From: Butyricimonas paravirosa
GTDB lineage: Bacteria; Bacteroidota; Bacteroidia; Bacteroidales; Marinifilaceae
Reading direction: 5' to 3'
Length of the DNA: 64,000 nt
Assembly: GCF_032878955.1 (NCBI RefSeq)
Contig: NZ_CP043839.1
Coordinates: forward strand, 868,001-932,000
Shown here: positions 9,129 through 18,168 of the stretch, in pieces
Layout: every line of letters starts with the position of its first letter
Numbering within the stretch: the first letter of the stretch is position 1
Notes under the pieces: generated by a model
Database searches by the model: none
Seen by the model: only the letters and a program-made list of their open reading frames with translations
What the model was told of the DNA's origin: nothing
Program-made: the position numbers and the translations under genes

Positions 9129-11240
9129 TAATTCAATATGCACATAACTCCCCCTTCTCACCTTCCCTCCCGGAGTCAACGATTGCTGGCTCACCGTACC
9201 AACCCCGCTCACCCCGACTTTCAGCCCGCTATTCTCCAACAAGTACAGCGCATCCCTCAGTCCCATTCCCTTCACGTTCGGCACCAGTGTCATATCCACA
9301 CTCCGAGCTTTCAACACGAACTCCGTCCCCTCCTTATCCCGCGAAGTCATCACCCAATCGGCACGCTCCGCCTCATCTTCCGTCACGTTAATCCCCAGCT
9401 CGTCATATATCTCCAGAAAATCACTCTTCAACCCGTTCTGACTGATCGGCAACGTTTCGTCTTTCTCCTCCTCGCCCTCGTCATTATCCCCCATCAACGA
9501 TGCCATCGTGTAAATCTTATCGGCAATCTCCTTGAACACGCTACCCGAAACCACGTTTCCATAATACCCCACCGACCGCGACGGGTTATCCACCACCACG
9601 ATACACGAGTACATCGGCTTGTCCGCCGGGAAATACCCCACGAAACTGGCCCGGTACTTCGGTTCGGAATTATACCCTTTCGACCCCGCGGCTACCTTTG
9701 CCGTCCCAGTCTTCCCCGCAATCTTGCAGGCCGCATTCTTCAAATTCTTCGCCGAGCCGTTCTCTACCACCCCTTCCATCATCTGTTTCATATAAGCCAC
9801 CGTCTGCCGACTGCAAATATGACTACTCACCACCTCCGGTTCGAACCGCTCCACCACCCGGCTCCCGTTACGAATCTCCTTCACGATACGCGGTTTCATC
9901 CGTTTCCCGTCATTTGCCAGTGCATTATAAAAAGCCAACACCTGCAAAGGCGTGATCTTCAACTCGTACCCGAAACTCATCCAGCGCAGCGTGGTACCGC
10001 TCCACGTCTTATCCCCCGGATACTTAATATAAGGATCCGCCTCTCCCGCCAACTCGATCCCCACCTTTTTATTCAACCCCATCGCGTACCACCGGTTCAC
10101 GAACTTCTCCGGCTGTTGTCTGTAATGCTCATATACTAATTCCGTGATTCCGTTCAGCGAACGCTCGAAAATCCCCTGCACCGTCACCTTACCGATCGGC
10201 GACCTCGCCTCCTTCAACGTCACCCCGTTATGCGTGTAAATACCTTTTCCTAAGTCAACCGTGTCCTCCGGGTGAACATACCCGTCCTCCAACAGAGCCA
10301 CCATCGTTGCCGCCTTGATCACCGAACCCGGTTCCGCAGCATCCCCGATAGCGTTATTCAATACCTCCCGGTACCCTGTCGCCGTCTTCGACACGTTCGC
10401 GATGGCCTTTATATCTCCCGTCTTCACGTCCATCAAGATAGCTGTCCCCGCACTAGCCTTGTAATGCTCCAACTGCCGGGTCAAAGCTCCCTGCACAATA
10501 TCTTGACACTCCACGTTAATCGTCGTCACCACGTCATTCCCGTCCACCGGATCATCCACCGTCACCGAAACCCACCGTCCCGACATCATCTGCCTGATAC
10601 TCCGTCCCGGTTCTCCCCGCAACTGTTTCTCGAAAGCCCCTTCAATCCCCACGCGTCCCTCGAAACTACCATCCTTCGCCTCGTTCAAGTAACCGATCGT
10701 CCGATAGGCCAAATCCCTGTGCGGCTGCAAACGCACGTTTTCCCGTTCCAGAATCAGACCGCTCTTCGTACCCCTTTCCCGAAAAATAGGAAATTTCTTA
10801 ACCTCCAATAAATCGGTGTAAGAAATTTTCTTCTTGTTCACAAGCAAATAACGATTCGGCTTTGCCCCGTACTTTCCCTGCCACAACTTCTTCCGGTACT
10901 CTGCCGTCGGGGCGTCCTTGAAAAAGCGGGACAACATCATCGACAAACTATCCACCTTCTTCCGGAACAGCGTGTCCGGAATCGCCTTGCAATCCAGTCT
11001 CAGCGAATAATAAGGAACCGAACTCGCCAGAATTCGCCCGTCATCCGCGTATATATTCCCCCGGTTCGGCGCCACTTCAAAATCTTTGAACGACACCGAA
11101 CGTCCCATCTTCCTCCACTTATCCCCTTCCCATATTTGCACGTGCAGTGCCTTTATTACGATTAGGGCAGCAATCACCATCACGATCAGGTACACAAGTC
11201 CCAACCGCCCGGCCAATTCATGTTTTATAGATGCTGCCAT
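9123..11240 (-). CDS. ftsI: Septal transpeptidase FtsI (PBP3-type) with PASTA domain
   Basis: Class B penicillin-binding protein that crosslinks septal peptidoglycan, partner of FtsW. It has 705 residues: one membrane anchor at about 15-33, a PBP dimerisation domain, and a transpeptidase domain with the active-site SxxK in AEPGSVIKAA, SxN in FERSLNGITE and KTG in IAGKTGTAKV. A single PASTA domain closes the protein (VPNVKGMGLRDALYLLENSG onward), as is usual in Bacteroidota. An acidic linker with EGEEEKDE precedes it. It lies between the ftsL-like gene and murE. Confidence 0.95.
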   Translation of the reverse strand: MAASIKHELAGRLGLVYLIVMVIAALIVIKALHVQIWEGDKWRKMGRSVSFKDFEVAPNRGNIYADDGRILASSVPYYSLRLDCKAIPDTLFRKKVDSLSMMLSRFFKDAPTAEYRKKLWQGKYGAKPNRYLLVNKKKISYTDLLEVKKFPIFRERGTKSGLILERENVRLQPHRDLAYRTIGYLNEAKDGSFEGRVGIEGAFEKQLRGEPGRSIRQMMSGRWVSVTVDDPVDGNDVVTTINVECQDIVQGALTRQLEHYKASAGTAILMDVKTGDIKAIANVSKTATGYREVLNNAIGDAAEPGSVIKAATMVALLEDGYVHPEDTVDLGKGIYTHNGVTLKEARSPIGKVTVQGIFERSLNGITELVYEHYRQQPEKFVNRWYAMGLNKKVGIELAGEADPYIKYPGDKTWSGTTLRWMSFGYELKITPLQVLAFYNALANDGKRMKPRIVKEIRNGSRVVERFEPEVVSSHICSRQTVAYMKQMMEGVVENGSAKNLKNAACKIAGKTGTAKVAAGSKGYNSEPKYRASFVGYFPADKPMYSCIVVVDNPSRSVGYYGNVVSGSVFKEIADKIYTMASLMGDNDEGEEEKDETLPISQNGLKSDFLEIYDELGINVTEDEAERADWVMTSRDKEGTEFVLKARSVDMTLVPNVKGMGLRDALYLLENSGLKVGVSGVGTVSQQSLTPGGKVRRGSYVHIELR

Positions 11241-11376
11241 GTTATAGTTAAAAATTAAAAGCTAAAAACTAAAAGTTCATACCCATCGTAAAACCTGATA
11301 GTCCTTAACCTGTTATTATATCTTTTATCTTTCATCTTTTAGTTTTTAGTTTTTATCTTTTAGTTTTCATCTTTCC

Positions 11377-11468
11377 AACTACCCCCACTAACTCCCCCTT
11401 GCACAAGGGGAAAAACCGCTTGGTAATCAACTCTCCCCCTGTGTAAGGGGGAGCCGGAGGGGGTAGTT
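11377..11468. repeat. Palindromic REP-like element, copy 1
   Basis: A 92-base inverted-repeat element in the 272-base ftsL-ftsI spacer. The ends are AACTACCCCC and GGGGGTAGTT. Inside are two hairpins, CCCCTT-gcac-AAGGGG (11395-11410) and CTCCCCCT-gtgta-AGGGGGAG (11433-11453). The architecture matches the element at about 22350-22543. It is flanked on both sides by TTTTAGTTTTTATC repeats, with an inverted A-rich copy at 11243-11275. It carries no coding sequence. Because it sits inside the dcw operon it could fold in the mRNA and change the ratio of upstream to downstream product. Confidence 0.8.
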
Positions 11469-11512
11469 TCTTCCACTTTTATCTTTTAGTTTTTATCTTT
11501 TATCTACCAAAA

Positions 11513-11890
11513 TCACCTCGTGATTTTGGTAGGCGGTTCCTTACTCTGCACTAAATCCAACCCCGCCTCCTGAATCCGTTTTTCCACCTCCGAGGGAACA
11601 CTGATCCTCATCAACTCCGAGGCTGTCGTGATCGACTCGAAACGCAACTCGCTCAACTCCTTCTCCATGCTCACCTTCTTCATGTACAACTTCTCCGTTG
11701 CATACCCGTTAGCGATATAAACGATTCCCAAAAAAGTCAGGAAAAGAATAAACCCGATGTTTTTACGCAACACGGTATCCGCCAACAAACGCCCATCCAG
11801 CAACTCCTTCATCGAATCCCCCAGCACCTCCTTCTGTTCCTGCAACGGTGGCACAAAATCCTTTACCTTCTTTTTCTTAAACCACATCAT
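11513..11890 (-). CDS. ftsL: FtsL-like cell division protein
   Basis: A 125-residue bitopic protein: a basic, charged cytoplasmic start (WFKKKKVKDF), one hydrophobic segment at about 45-63 and a periplasmic part with heptad-like spacing (about 65-105). The size, topology and place between rsmH and ftsI are those of FtsL, which forms a coiled-coil complex with FtsQ and FtsB-type proteins. Sequence similarity to proteobacterial FtsL is not evident, so the name rests on topology and synteny. The first two codons are both ATG. Confidence 0.8.
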   Translation of the reverse strand: MMWFKKKKVKDFVPPLQEQKEVLGDSMKELLDGRLLADTVLRKNIGFILFLTFLGIVYIANGYATEKLYMKKVSMEKELSELRFESITTASELMRISVPSEVEKRIQEAGLDLVQSKEPPTKITR

Positions 11891-12000
11891 TCAATTCATT
11901 TAAAATTTAAAGTTTAAAATGAAAAAGATTCCGTGATTGCCGATTCGATGATTGGGTGATTAAAATCACTTCATCAATCCCTTAATCACTCAATCATAAA
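11891..12000. repeat. AATTTAAA and GTGATT spacer repeats between rsmH and ftsL
   Basis: The 110-base spacer begins on the ftsL side with TTTAAAATTTAAAGTTTAAAA and continues with many variants of GTGATTGCCGATT, GATGATTGGGTGATT and ATCACTCAATCA in both orientations, so parts can fold on themselves. The same words appear at 4790-4818 and 6230-6330. Confidence 0.65.
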
Positions 12001-12915
12001 TCACTCAATCACTTTATCGTCTTTCCGTTTTTCTGCGATCCGCAACTTTGCACTTCTCGCTCTCGGGTTTCTCTCGATCTCCTCTTCCGACGGCACGATC
12101 ACCTTCCGGTTCACCAACTCAAAATTCCGTTTCACGTGACCATAAAAATCCTTCTCCACCTTTCCCTCGAAATTACCGCTCTTCAAAAAGTTCTTCACGA
12201 TTCGGTCTTCCAGCGAGTGATACGTGATCACCACCAACCGACCTCCGGGACGCAACGCCCGCTCCGCCTCCTTCAACATATCCTCCAGCGCCTCCAACTC
12301 TCCGTTTACCTCGATACGCAAGGCCTGATATACCTGAGCCAAGTACTTCTTCTCCTTCTGTTTCGGCACGCAGGGAGCGATCACCTGCAAAAACTCCTCC
12401 GAGCGAGTGATCATCTTCTCCGTCCGGGCCCTCATGATCAGGTCAACCAACCGTCTCACGTTATCCACCTCCCCGTAGTTCCTGAAAATCCGGGTCAAAT
12501 CCTCCTCGCTATATGTATTCAGAATATCCGTGGCCTTTAGTCGGCTCCGCTGGTTCATCCGCATGTCCAACTCTGCGTCAAACCGGAAGGAGAACCCCCG
12601 CCCCGCCTCGTCAAACTCGTGCGACGACACGCCCAAGTCGGCCAGAATCCCGTCTGCCTCGTCGTACCCGCAGTACCTCAAGAAATTCCGCAGATACCTG
12701 AAATTATGATTCACGAAAATAAACCGACTATCATCCGGCACGTTAGCCAGCGCGTCGGAATCCTGATCGAAACCGATCAGGCAACCATCCTTCAATCGTT
12801 TTAATATCTCTCTCGAATGACCACCGCCCCCGAAAGTCAAATCAAGATACACCCCATCCGGATCAATATTCAACCCCGAAACGGACTCTTCCAACAATAC
12901 CGGCACGTGATACAT
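12001..12915 (-). CDS. rsmH: 16S rRNA (cytosine-1402-N4)-methyltransferase RsmH
   Basis: SAM-dependent enzyme that methylates N4 of C1402 in 16S rRNA (formerly MraW). It has 304 residues. Visible motifs are the SAM loop YLDLTFGGGGHSREIL (about 23), GFDQDSDAL (about 48), ADLGVSSHEFD (about 91) and the catalytic-region ITYHSLEDRIVK (about 231). It starts 70 bases after mraZ ends, the usual mraZ-rsmH pair at the head of the dcw operon. Confidence 0.97.
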   Translation of the reverse strand: MYHVPVLLEESVSGLNIDPDGVYLDLTFGGGGHSREILKRLKDGCLIGFDQDSDALANVPDDSRFIFVNHNFRYLRNFLRYCGYDEADGILADLGVSSHEFDEAGRGFSFRFDAELDMRMNQRSRLKATDILNTYSEEDLTRIFRNYGEVDNVRRLVDLIMRARTEKMITRSEEFLQVIAPCVPKQKEKKYLAQVYQALRIEVNGELEALEDMLKEAERALRPGGRLVVITYHSLEDRIVKNFLKSGNFEGKVEKDFYGHVKRNFELVNRKVIVPSEEEIERNPRARSAKLRIAEKRKDDKVIE

Positions 12916-12985
12916 GGTTACACAAATTTAAAGTTAAAAAATAAAAACATAAACATCTCGTCGATAGGCAATTAATCCATCAGCC

Positions 12986-13432
12986 CTACAAACCGATTTG
13001 CGACGTCAAAAGTACAAATTCATCCGTATTCATCGTACTCTCTTCATACTTTATTTTACCCCAAATCTCGATTTTCGAATCCTGCCCTACCATCACGATC
13101 TCATCTCCTTCGATACCGATACTATCCAGCATCTTACGCGGAATCAACACGCGCCCGTTCCCGTCCAGTTCCACCTCCTGCGCCCCCCGGAAAAACTCCC
13201 GAAAAAAACGCACCTGTTCCCGGTTAAACTGGCTCAACTTCTCCCTCAATCCCGCGATCAACTTCAACCACTCATCCTTCGGGTAAACGTCAATACATTC
13301 ATCGAAAATATTCCGCCGCATCACAAACGACACCTCTCCCGCCGCCTGCATTTCCTTCCGGAAAACAGCCGGAACAACAGCTCGTCCCTTGCTATCTAGC
13401 TTGCATGTATAATCTCCAATAAATGACAACAT
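12986..13432 (-). CDS. mraZ: Transcriptional regulator MraZ
   Basis: DNA-binding protein of the AbrB/SpoVT fold that forms a ring and represses its own dcw promoter. It has 148 residues and two copies of the swapped-hairpin domain, each with the DxxxR signature: DSKGRAVVP at about 14-22 and DGNGRVLIP at about 95-103. It is the first gene of the dcw transcript. Its own binding site is visible 38 bases upstream (13470-13501), which supports autorepression. Confidence 0.97.
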   Translation of the reverse strand: MLSFIGDYTCKLDSKGRAVVPAVFRKEMQAAGEVSFVMRRNIFDECIDVYPKDEWLKLIAGLREKLSQFNREQVRFFREFFRGAQEVELDGNGRVLIPRKMLDSIGIEGDEIVMVGQDSKIEIWGKIKYEESTMNTDEFVLLTSQIGL

Positions 13433-13854
13433 ATTACTTCCCTAATTTGTGATGTAAAGTTATAAAATTATTTCCCACTTTAAACCACTTTCCCCCACTT
13501 TTTTATAACAAAAACAACAATACACTAAAAACCATGTATATAGATCACCATATTATATTCAACAAAACGAAAAGTATAAATTATAACAATTATACATTCA
13601 TCAAGTGTGAGAATATAATATCACCACACATCATCAAATGAAGAAAGGATGAATACCTAAGATAATCACCAGATAATTATAGAGTAAAAACCTATTAACT
13701 TCGATACAAACACACTCATGAACGTCTTTGATACGTCTTTGTAACGAAGTTGATACGTCTTTAACCCCTAAGTACATCGAATATGCAACGGGTAAACACC
13801 GTGTATTATCCTGAAAAAAGTTTACAATAAACCCGTGTCAGAACCACGAAATTC
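13433..13854. other. Intergenic region between pabC and mraZ
   Basis: A 422-base A/T-rich region between pabC (stop at 13855) and mraZ, both on the minus strand. It holds the MraZ box at 13470-13501 and must contain the dcw promoter. TAATTTTA on the minus strand just downstream of the boxes is a possible -7 element, but no clear TTTG partner is present at the right distance. Near 13720-13765, GATACGTCTTT occurs twice. No gene or hairpin terminator for mraZ-side read-through was seen. Confidence 0.5.
13470..13501 (-). promoter_or_regulatory. MraZ operator: three 10-base direct repeats
   Basis: Read on the minus strand there are three head-to-tail 10-mers: AAAGTGGGGG, AAAGTGGTTT and AAAGTGGGAA. 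TGG recurs every 10 bases, one turn of the helix. This matches the known MraZ-binding pattern (TGGGN repeats with 5-base spacers in E. coli; AAAGTG boxes in mollicutes). It sits 38 bases upstream of the mraZ start, so it probably overlaps the dcw promoter. Confidence 0.88.
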
Positions 13855-14454
13855 TTACTCCACAATATTCACCACTGGAACACTAATTTCATCTTCTATC
13901 CCGATCATTGCATTCACAAGAAACACCCTCCGGAAATAGCGAATATCCTCCACCCGAATCGGACACGCCTGAATCCTCCCCTCGTCCAACAAACTCTGCC
14001 GCCTAGTCCCCTCAAGCAAACAAGTCTCCGGCGTGTAAAGGCCGCCACCCGCATCCTCGAACACCACGTTCGTAAAAGAGGTATCGGTCACCCACCCATC
14101 CCGCACGATCAACACGTCATCACACTCTCCCCGCTTTTCCAGCAAACGGGCAAACACCGACCGATCCGTCGATTTGTAGCGGTAATCCACACCATCCCCG
14201 TTCACCAGTCGTAAACTCCTGATCCGCCTCATCACGTAAGGCTGAAAACTCACCTCCCGGACCTCCGAATCATACACCACCCGGCACTTCACCAACCCGG
14301 AACACATCGTGGCCGGAATAACCATCCGCCCGACCTCCCACGCGAGAGGCTTCCCGAAAAAGGCCTCCGCCGTCACCCTAGCCCTTCGCTCGTGGGCTTC
14401 CAGATTATAAAACTGCCCGTCCAGCACCTTGATCGTCTCGATAAAACGCTCCAT
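13855..14454 (-). CDS. pabC: Aminotransferase class IV, probable aminodeoxychorismate lyase
   Basis: PLP enzyme predicted to cleave 4-amino-4-deoxychorismate to p-aminobenzoate and pyruvate for folate synthesis. It has 199 residues, clearly shorter than the roughly 270 of E. coli PabC; the reduction is at the N-terminus. The likely PLP lysine is in YRYKSTDR (about residue 93), and TDTSFTNVVF plus CLLEGTRRQSLL are typical fold-IV motifs. It begins 15 bases after pabB ends. Context decides the function, since other class IV enzymes look similar. Confidence 0.85.
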   Translation of the reverse strand: MERFIETIKVLDGQFYNLEAHERRARVTAEAFFGKPLAWEVGRMVIPATMCSGLVKCRVVYDSEVREVSFQPYVMRRIRSLRLVNGDGVDYRYKSTDRSVFARLLEKRGECDDVLIVRDGWVTDTSFTNVVFEDAGGGLYTPETCLLEGTRRQSLLDEGRIQACPIRVEDIRYFRRVFLVNAMIGIEDEISVPVVNIVE

Positions 14455-14469
14455 AACAAATTATTTAAA

Positions 14470-15459
14470 TCACTTATCAAACGGAAGATACACCTTTGCC
14501 AGCACCTCCTCGTACTCCGCCCGGCACTCACTGTTAATCGTGATTCCCCCGCCACTACGGAAATAATACCGCCCGTCACGCACCTCTATATAGCGAATCA
14601 TCACCGCCGAATCCAACCTCTTCCCGTCAAAATACCCGAAGACACCCGTGTAAAACCCTCTCCGTTCACCCTCTGCCCGGGCAATAATACGTAACGTCGA
14701 AGGTTTCGGCGCACCCGAAATAGACCCGGCAGGCAACATCCCGAAAACCACCTCCCCCAAACGGGAATAATAATCCCCCGTCAACCGTCCCGTCACCTCC
14801 GAACTCACTTGGAGAATCTCCCCCCGGCTCACCCGCAAACGATCGATATACCGGAAACGCCGCACGTCCACCCGTTCCGCCACCCGGTTAAGATCATTCC
14901 GGATCAAATCCACGATCGTGTTATGCTCCGAACGCTCCTTGTAATCCTCCAGAATCACCCGCCCCGCATCAGGCACCGAGGCATCAATCGTTCCCTTCAT
15001 CGGGTAAGAAGAAATCACCCCCTCATCCACCCGCACGAAAATCTCCGGCGAGAAACAGACAAATCGCCCCGGAACCAACAAACGGTAAGGCGACCAGGCC
15101 CGGTGGAAAATCTCTTCCAACGTCCAGTCAGTCTCCAACCCCGTCGCCACCGTCAGGTTCAACAAAAAAGAATCGCCACGAGCCAATCCCTCCCGCACCA
15201 CGGCAAACTTCTCCCGGTAAACCTCGAATGCCACCGGATTCGGAGAAAACACTTTTTCCGACACCTCCCCCGGCATCCCTTCCCCCACCGGGGAATTAGT
15301 GACACCTCCGGCCTCGAAAAGAATCTCTTGCTGTCCCAGCGGATCGGACACGAAAAAGCCTTCCGACAACTCGAAATCAACACCGAACAAAAACGGTTCC
15401 CGCCGGGCTCCCGCCTCATTCATGCACGCCCGGACCTCGTTAGCAGTAATCATATTCAT
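14470..15459 (-). CDS. pabB: Aminodeoxychorismate synthase component I
   Basis: Chorismate-binding enzyme that, with the PabA amidotransferase encoded divergently at 17569, makes 4-amino-4-deoxychorismate. At 329 residues it consists mostly of the chorismate-binding domain and lacks most of the N-terminal region found in TrpE or long PabB. Core motifs include YPMKGTIDASVP (about 155), EHNTIVDLIRNDLNRVA (about 178), PAGSISGAPKPSTLRII (about 245) and GFYTGVFGYFDG. It lies 14 bases after the acyltransferase gene and just before pabC. Confidence 0.9.
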   Translation of the reverse strand: MNMITANEVRACMNEAGARREPFLFGVDFELSEGFFVSDPLGQQEILFEAGGVTNSPVGEGMPGEVSEKVFSPNPVAFEVYREKFAVVREGLARGDSFLLNLTVATGLETDWTLEEIFHRAWSPYRLLVPGRFVCFSPEIFVRVDEGVISSYPMKGTIDASVPDAGRVILEDYKERSEHNTIVDLIRNDLNRVAERVDVRRFRYIDRLRVSRGEILQVSSEVTGRLTGDYYSRLGEVVFGMLPAGSISGAPKPSTLRIIARAEGERRGFYTGVFGYFDGKRLDSAVMIRYIEVRDGRYYFRSGGGITINSECRAEYEEVLAKVYLPFDK

Positions 15460-15473
15460 AACCCAAAAAACGG

Positions 15474-16229
15474 TCAGTACCCCCGACCCCTCACGTAAAA
15501 GAAATGTTTTAAAAACAAAGGTTGCTCCTCACCCGGAGCATTATAAAAACTCTCCAAAAAACGATTGAACGGTTGCCGTCCCTCCGCGGCATAACGCACC
15601 GCATCGTCGGTAATATCCTCGAAAGTAATCGTCACGTCACGCCGAGGCACGAAAAACAGCAAGTTCGCCAGCACATAAAATATCCCTTTCAGATAAGTCC
15701 ACGCAAAATTCGGTGAACGCCCCGTCTTGGCTCTTGACCACATGCTCCCCCACAAACCCCGAATACGCATACCCACGACACGCGTACCCTCCGGCAACTG
15801 GTGACACACCTGCCAAGCCCCCTGTTTGTTCCCCACACGCTCCAACCCGCCATTCGTCAACTGCCCGGCCGGGTAAAGCAACACGTTATGCCCCGCCACC
15901 AAAGCATCAATCACCACCCGGTTCAACCCCGCCACGATCTCCACCCCCCGGCGGCTCTTCTCCAAATCCGGTACCCGCACCGCGTTCATCAAGTGCAATA
16001 CCTGAGCCACCAACGGGATCTTAAAATACCCTTCCGTCACCAACGGCGACACATCCACGTAACGCAACAACTGAGAACAAACAATCTGCGGATCGACCGA
16101 CGCCTGATGATTAGGCAAAAACAACGTTGCCCGCCGCTCGGCCAGTAACCCCGCCCCCTCAAGGCGCACCCGGTAACGGGCGCTCAAAACACCCCGGTAA
16201 AAGGCCGCCACTACCTTTTTATAACCCAT
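15474..16229 (-). CDS. PlsC-type lysophospholipid acyltransferase
   Basis: Membrane-associated acyltransferase of the LPLAT family, 251 residues. The catalytic HX4D motif is in LPNHQASVDPQ (about 35-45), and LLYPAGQLTNGG (about 118) stands where EGTRS-type sequences bind the glycerophosphate. A hydrophobic stretch IFYVLANLLFFVP lies near residue 190. It follows the LplT-like transporter after 2 bases. That pairing resembles lysophospholipid import followed by re-acylation as in LplT-Aas of E. coli, although no acyl-ACP synthetase domain is attached here. Exact substrate unknown. Confidence 0.8.
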   Translation of the reverse strand: MGYKKVVAAFYRGVLSARYRVRLEGAGLLAERRATLFLPNHQASVDPQIVCSQLLRYVDVSPLVTEGYFKIPLVAQVLHLMNAVRVPDLEKSRRGVEIVAGLNRVVIDALVAGHNVLLYPAGQLTNGGLERVGNKQGAWQVCHQLPEGTRVVGMRIRGLWGSMWSRAKTGRSPNFAWTYLKGIFYVLANLLFFVPRRDVTITFEDITDDAVRYAAEGRQPFNRFLESFYNAPGEEQPLFLKHFFYVRGRGY

Positions 16230-16231
16230 AT

Positions 16232-17464
16232 CTAATTCTTTAGTCTAAACTTCTTAAACCTTACCCTCACCTCCTCCACGCACGAGAACAAAATAATCGT
16301 GATCGCGAACGTCAGCACGGCAAGAAAAATAAACACGTACTTCGTGTCGAAAAACATCGTCATTCCCCCGAAACACCCCGATGCCATCAACATGAACAGA
16401 AAAGTGATCAGGTTCGAGTAAGCCAGCATATCCCCCAGCTCCCGCCCCTTCACGTTCGCTTGAATCCAAGCGTCCAGCGGCACCTTGAACATCCCACTGA
16501 AAAACGCGGCGAGGAACACGAGTACACCGAACGTCACCCCGTGAGCGTCAAAAACGAATATCGCCAGCAACGTCAATCCCGTTGTGATCCCTCCATACGG
16601 CACCAATCCCAACTCCACGTCCCGACGGGACAACACCCCGGCAAGATAACATCCCGCCCCGATTCCCACGGCAGCCAACGACATCACGATACCCGTCTCC
16701 GAATCGTTCATCCCCAAATCCGAACGGCAGTACACGATAAGCACCATTTGGATCATCGAACCGATAAACCAAAACGTGGCCAGTCCCACAACCACCAGAT
16801 TCAACCCCTTGAACGCCAACGCCCGCACGAACATATCTTTCACAAACTTCACGGGATTCAACGTCTCGTGGCTCTCCTTCATCGGTTCGCTCTCGTTCGC
16901 TCGAATCGTCAGACTCGACAACCAACCGAACAACGCCACCCCGAACAGGATCACGCACAGCACCGGGATCGTCACGCTCTCCGACAAAAAGGCCGCCATC
17001 AACGTCCCTGTCAGAATACCCACGAAAGCGAACATCTCCATAGCCCCGGAACCGTAAGAAATCCCCTCTTCACCCCCGATGTCACGAATCAGCCCGTACT
17101 TCGAAGGAGAAAACAGCGCACTCTGCAATCCCATCAACAAAATGGATGACAACACCAGTCCCGTCGAGTGCGTCAGGAACCCGGCCGCAGCTACGACCAT
17201 AATCAGCATCTCGGCAAACTTCGCCCAAACCACAATCTTTCGCTTTTTATATATCTTCGCCAATCGTCCCGCCAACGGGGAAAACAGCAAATACGGTATC
17301 ACCAATGCCGCCGATGCCAGCGTCACCACCATCGACTCGTTCTCCTTCCCCACCCAAGCAATGCAAATAAAACACGCCAGCGTCTTCAGGAAATTATCAT
17401 TCAAAACTCCCAGATAATTCGTGAAAAACAGGGAAAACCAATTCTTTCTCTTCGCCATAATCAC
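16232..17464 (-). CDS. MFS transporter, lysophospholipid transporter (LplT)-like
   Basis: Twelve-segment major facilitator protein of 410 residues. The stretch QSALFSPSKYGLIRDIGGEE (about 121-140) is the signature seen in LplT and in MFS-acyltransferase fusion proteins, which flip lysophospholipids back into the inner leaflet. The start NYLGVLNDNFLKTLA also fits that family. It is followed 2 bases later by a PlsC-type acyltransferase, which supports a phospholipid-repair role. It opens the minus-strand operon lplT-plsC-pabB-pabC. The start could be the Met at position 1 or 3. Confidence 0.8.
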   Translation of the reverse strand: MIMAKRKNWFSLFFTNYLGVLNDNFLKTLACFICIAWVGKENESMVVTLASAALVIPYLLFSPLAGRLAKIYKKRKIVVWAKFAEMLIMVVAAAGFLTHSTGLVLSSILLMGLQSALFSPSKYGLIRDIGGEEGISYGSGAMEMFAFVGILTGTLMAAFLSESVTIPVLCVILFGVALFGWLSSLTIRANESEPMKESHETLNPVKFVKDMFVRALAFKGLNLVVVGLATFWFIGSMIQMVLIVYCRSDLGMNDSETGIVMSLAAVGIGAGCYLAGVLSRRDVELGLVPYGGITTGLTLLAIFVFDAHGVTFGVLVFLAAFFSGMFKVPLDAWIQANVKGRELGDMLAYSNLITFLFMLMASGCFGGMTMFFDTKYVFIFLAVLTFAITIILFSCVEEVRVRFKKFRLKN

Positions 17465-17568
17465 AACTTATATGATAAAACACAACAGCCAAAAGTAGTT
17501 TATTTTCCCCCGAATTCCTACTTTCGCGGGAGAAAACAGGTCATCCACCTCACAAAGAAAGCCACGGC

Positions 17569-18168
17569 ATGGAGAATTCAAAAATAAAAAATATACTTGT
17601 CATTGATAATCATGACTCGTTCGTCTATAACCTCGTCCAAATCCTCCGGGAAAACGAACACTGCCAATTCGACATCGTTTATAACGACCAAATCGACTTT
17701 TCCTCGCTCAGCCGCTACGACAAGATCCTATTATCTCCCGGACCGGGAATTCCAGCCGAGGCCGGAGAACTTCTCGCACTCATCGAGCATTGTAAAAACA
17801 CTCACGACATCCTCGGTGTATGCCTCGGCCACCAAGCCATCGCCGAATCCTTCGGTGCCAGCTTGCAACAACTGCCTCTCCCCAAACACGGCCACGAAAG
17901 TCCCCTCACAATCGTCGATCCCACCGACATTCTCTACCACGGCCTCACCTATCCCGTGCAAGTAGGACGGTACCACTCATGGATCGTGAACCCTCACACG
18001 CTCCCCTCATGCCTCCGCATCAGCGCCCTCGACGAAGAAGGTCACATCATGTCCTTCTACCACACAACCCTCCCCATCCGAGGCGTTCAATATCACCCCG
18101 AATCCATCATCACCCGCCAAGGCTGCCAAATGATTAATAACTGGATAAACGAAGAAAAGAGTTTATAA
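17569..18168 (+). CDS. pabA: Aminodeoxychorismate synthase glutamine amidotransferase component
   Basis: Class I glutamine amidotransferase of 199 residues that releases ammonia from glutamine for PabB. The catalytic Cys is in LGVCLGHQAIAE (about 84) and the His-Glu pair in GVQYHPESI (about 174). DNHDSFVYNLVQ at the N-terminus and LLSPGPGIPAEAG are PabA/TrpG family motifs. It is divergent from the lplT-plsC-pabB-pabC operon across a 104-base gap. No trp genes are nearby, so para-aminobenzoate is a better guess than anthranilate. A possible -7 box TACTTTCG lies at 17519-17526. Confidence 0.9.
   Translation: MENSKIKNILVIDNHDSFVYNLVQILRENEHCQFDIVYNDQIDFSSLSRYDKILLSPGPGIPAEAGELLALIEHCKNTHDILGVCLGHQAIAESFGASLQQLPLPKHGHESPLTIVDPTDILYHGLTYPVQVGRYHSWIVNPHTLPSCLRISALDEEGHIMSFYHTTLPIRGVQYHPESIITRQGCQMINNWINEEKSL

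Noticed and set aside
9138..10139. 333-codon antisense frame over ftsI
   Set aside because: Rich in His, Pro, Arg and Ser, as expected from the complement of this gene's codon use; the ftsI frame has full catalytic motifs.
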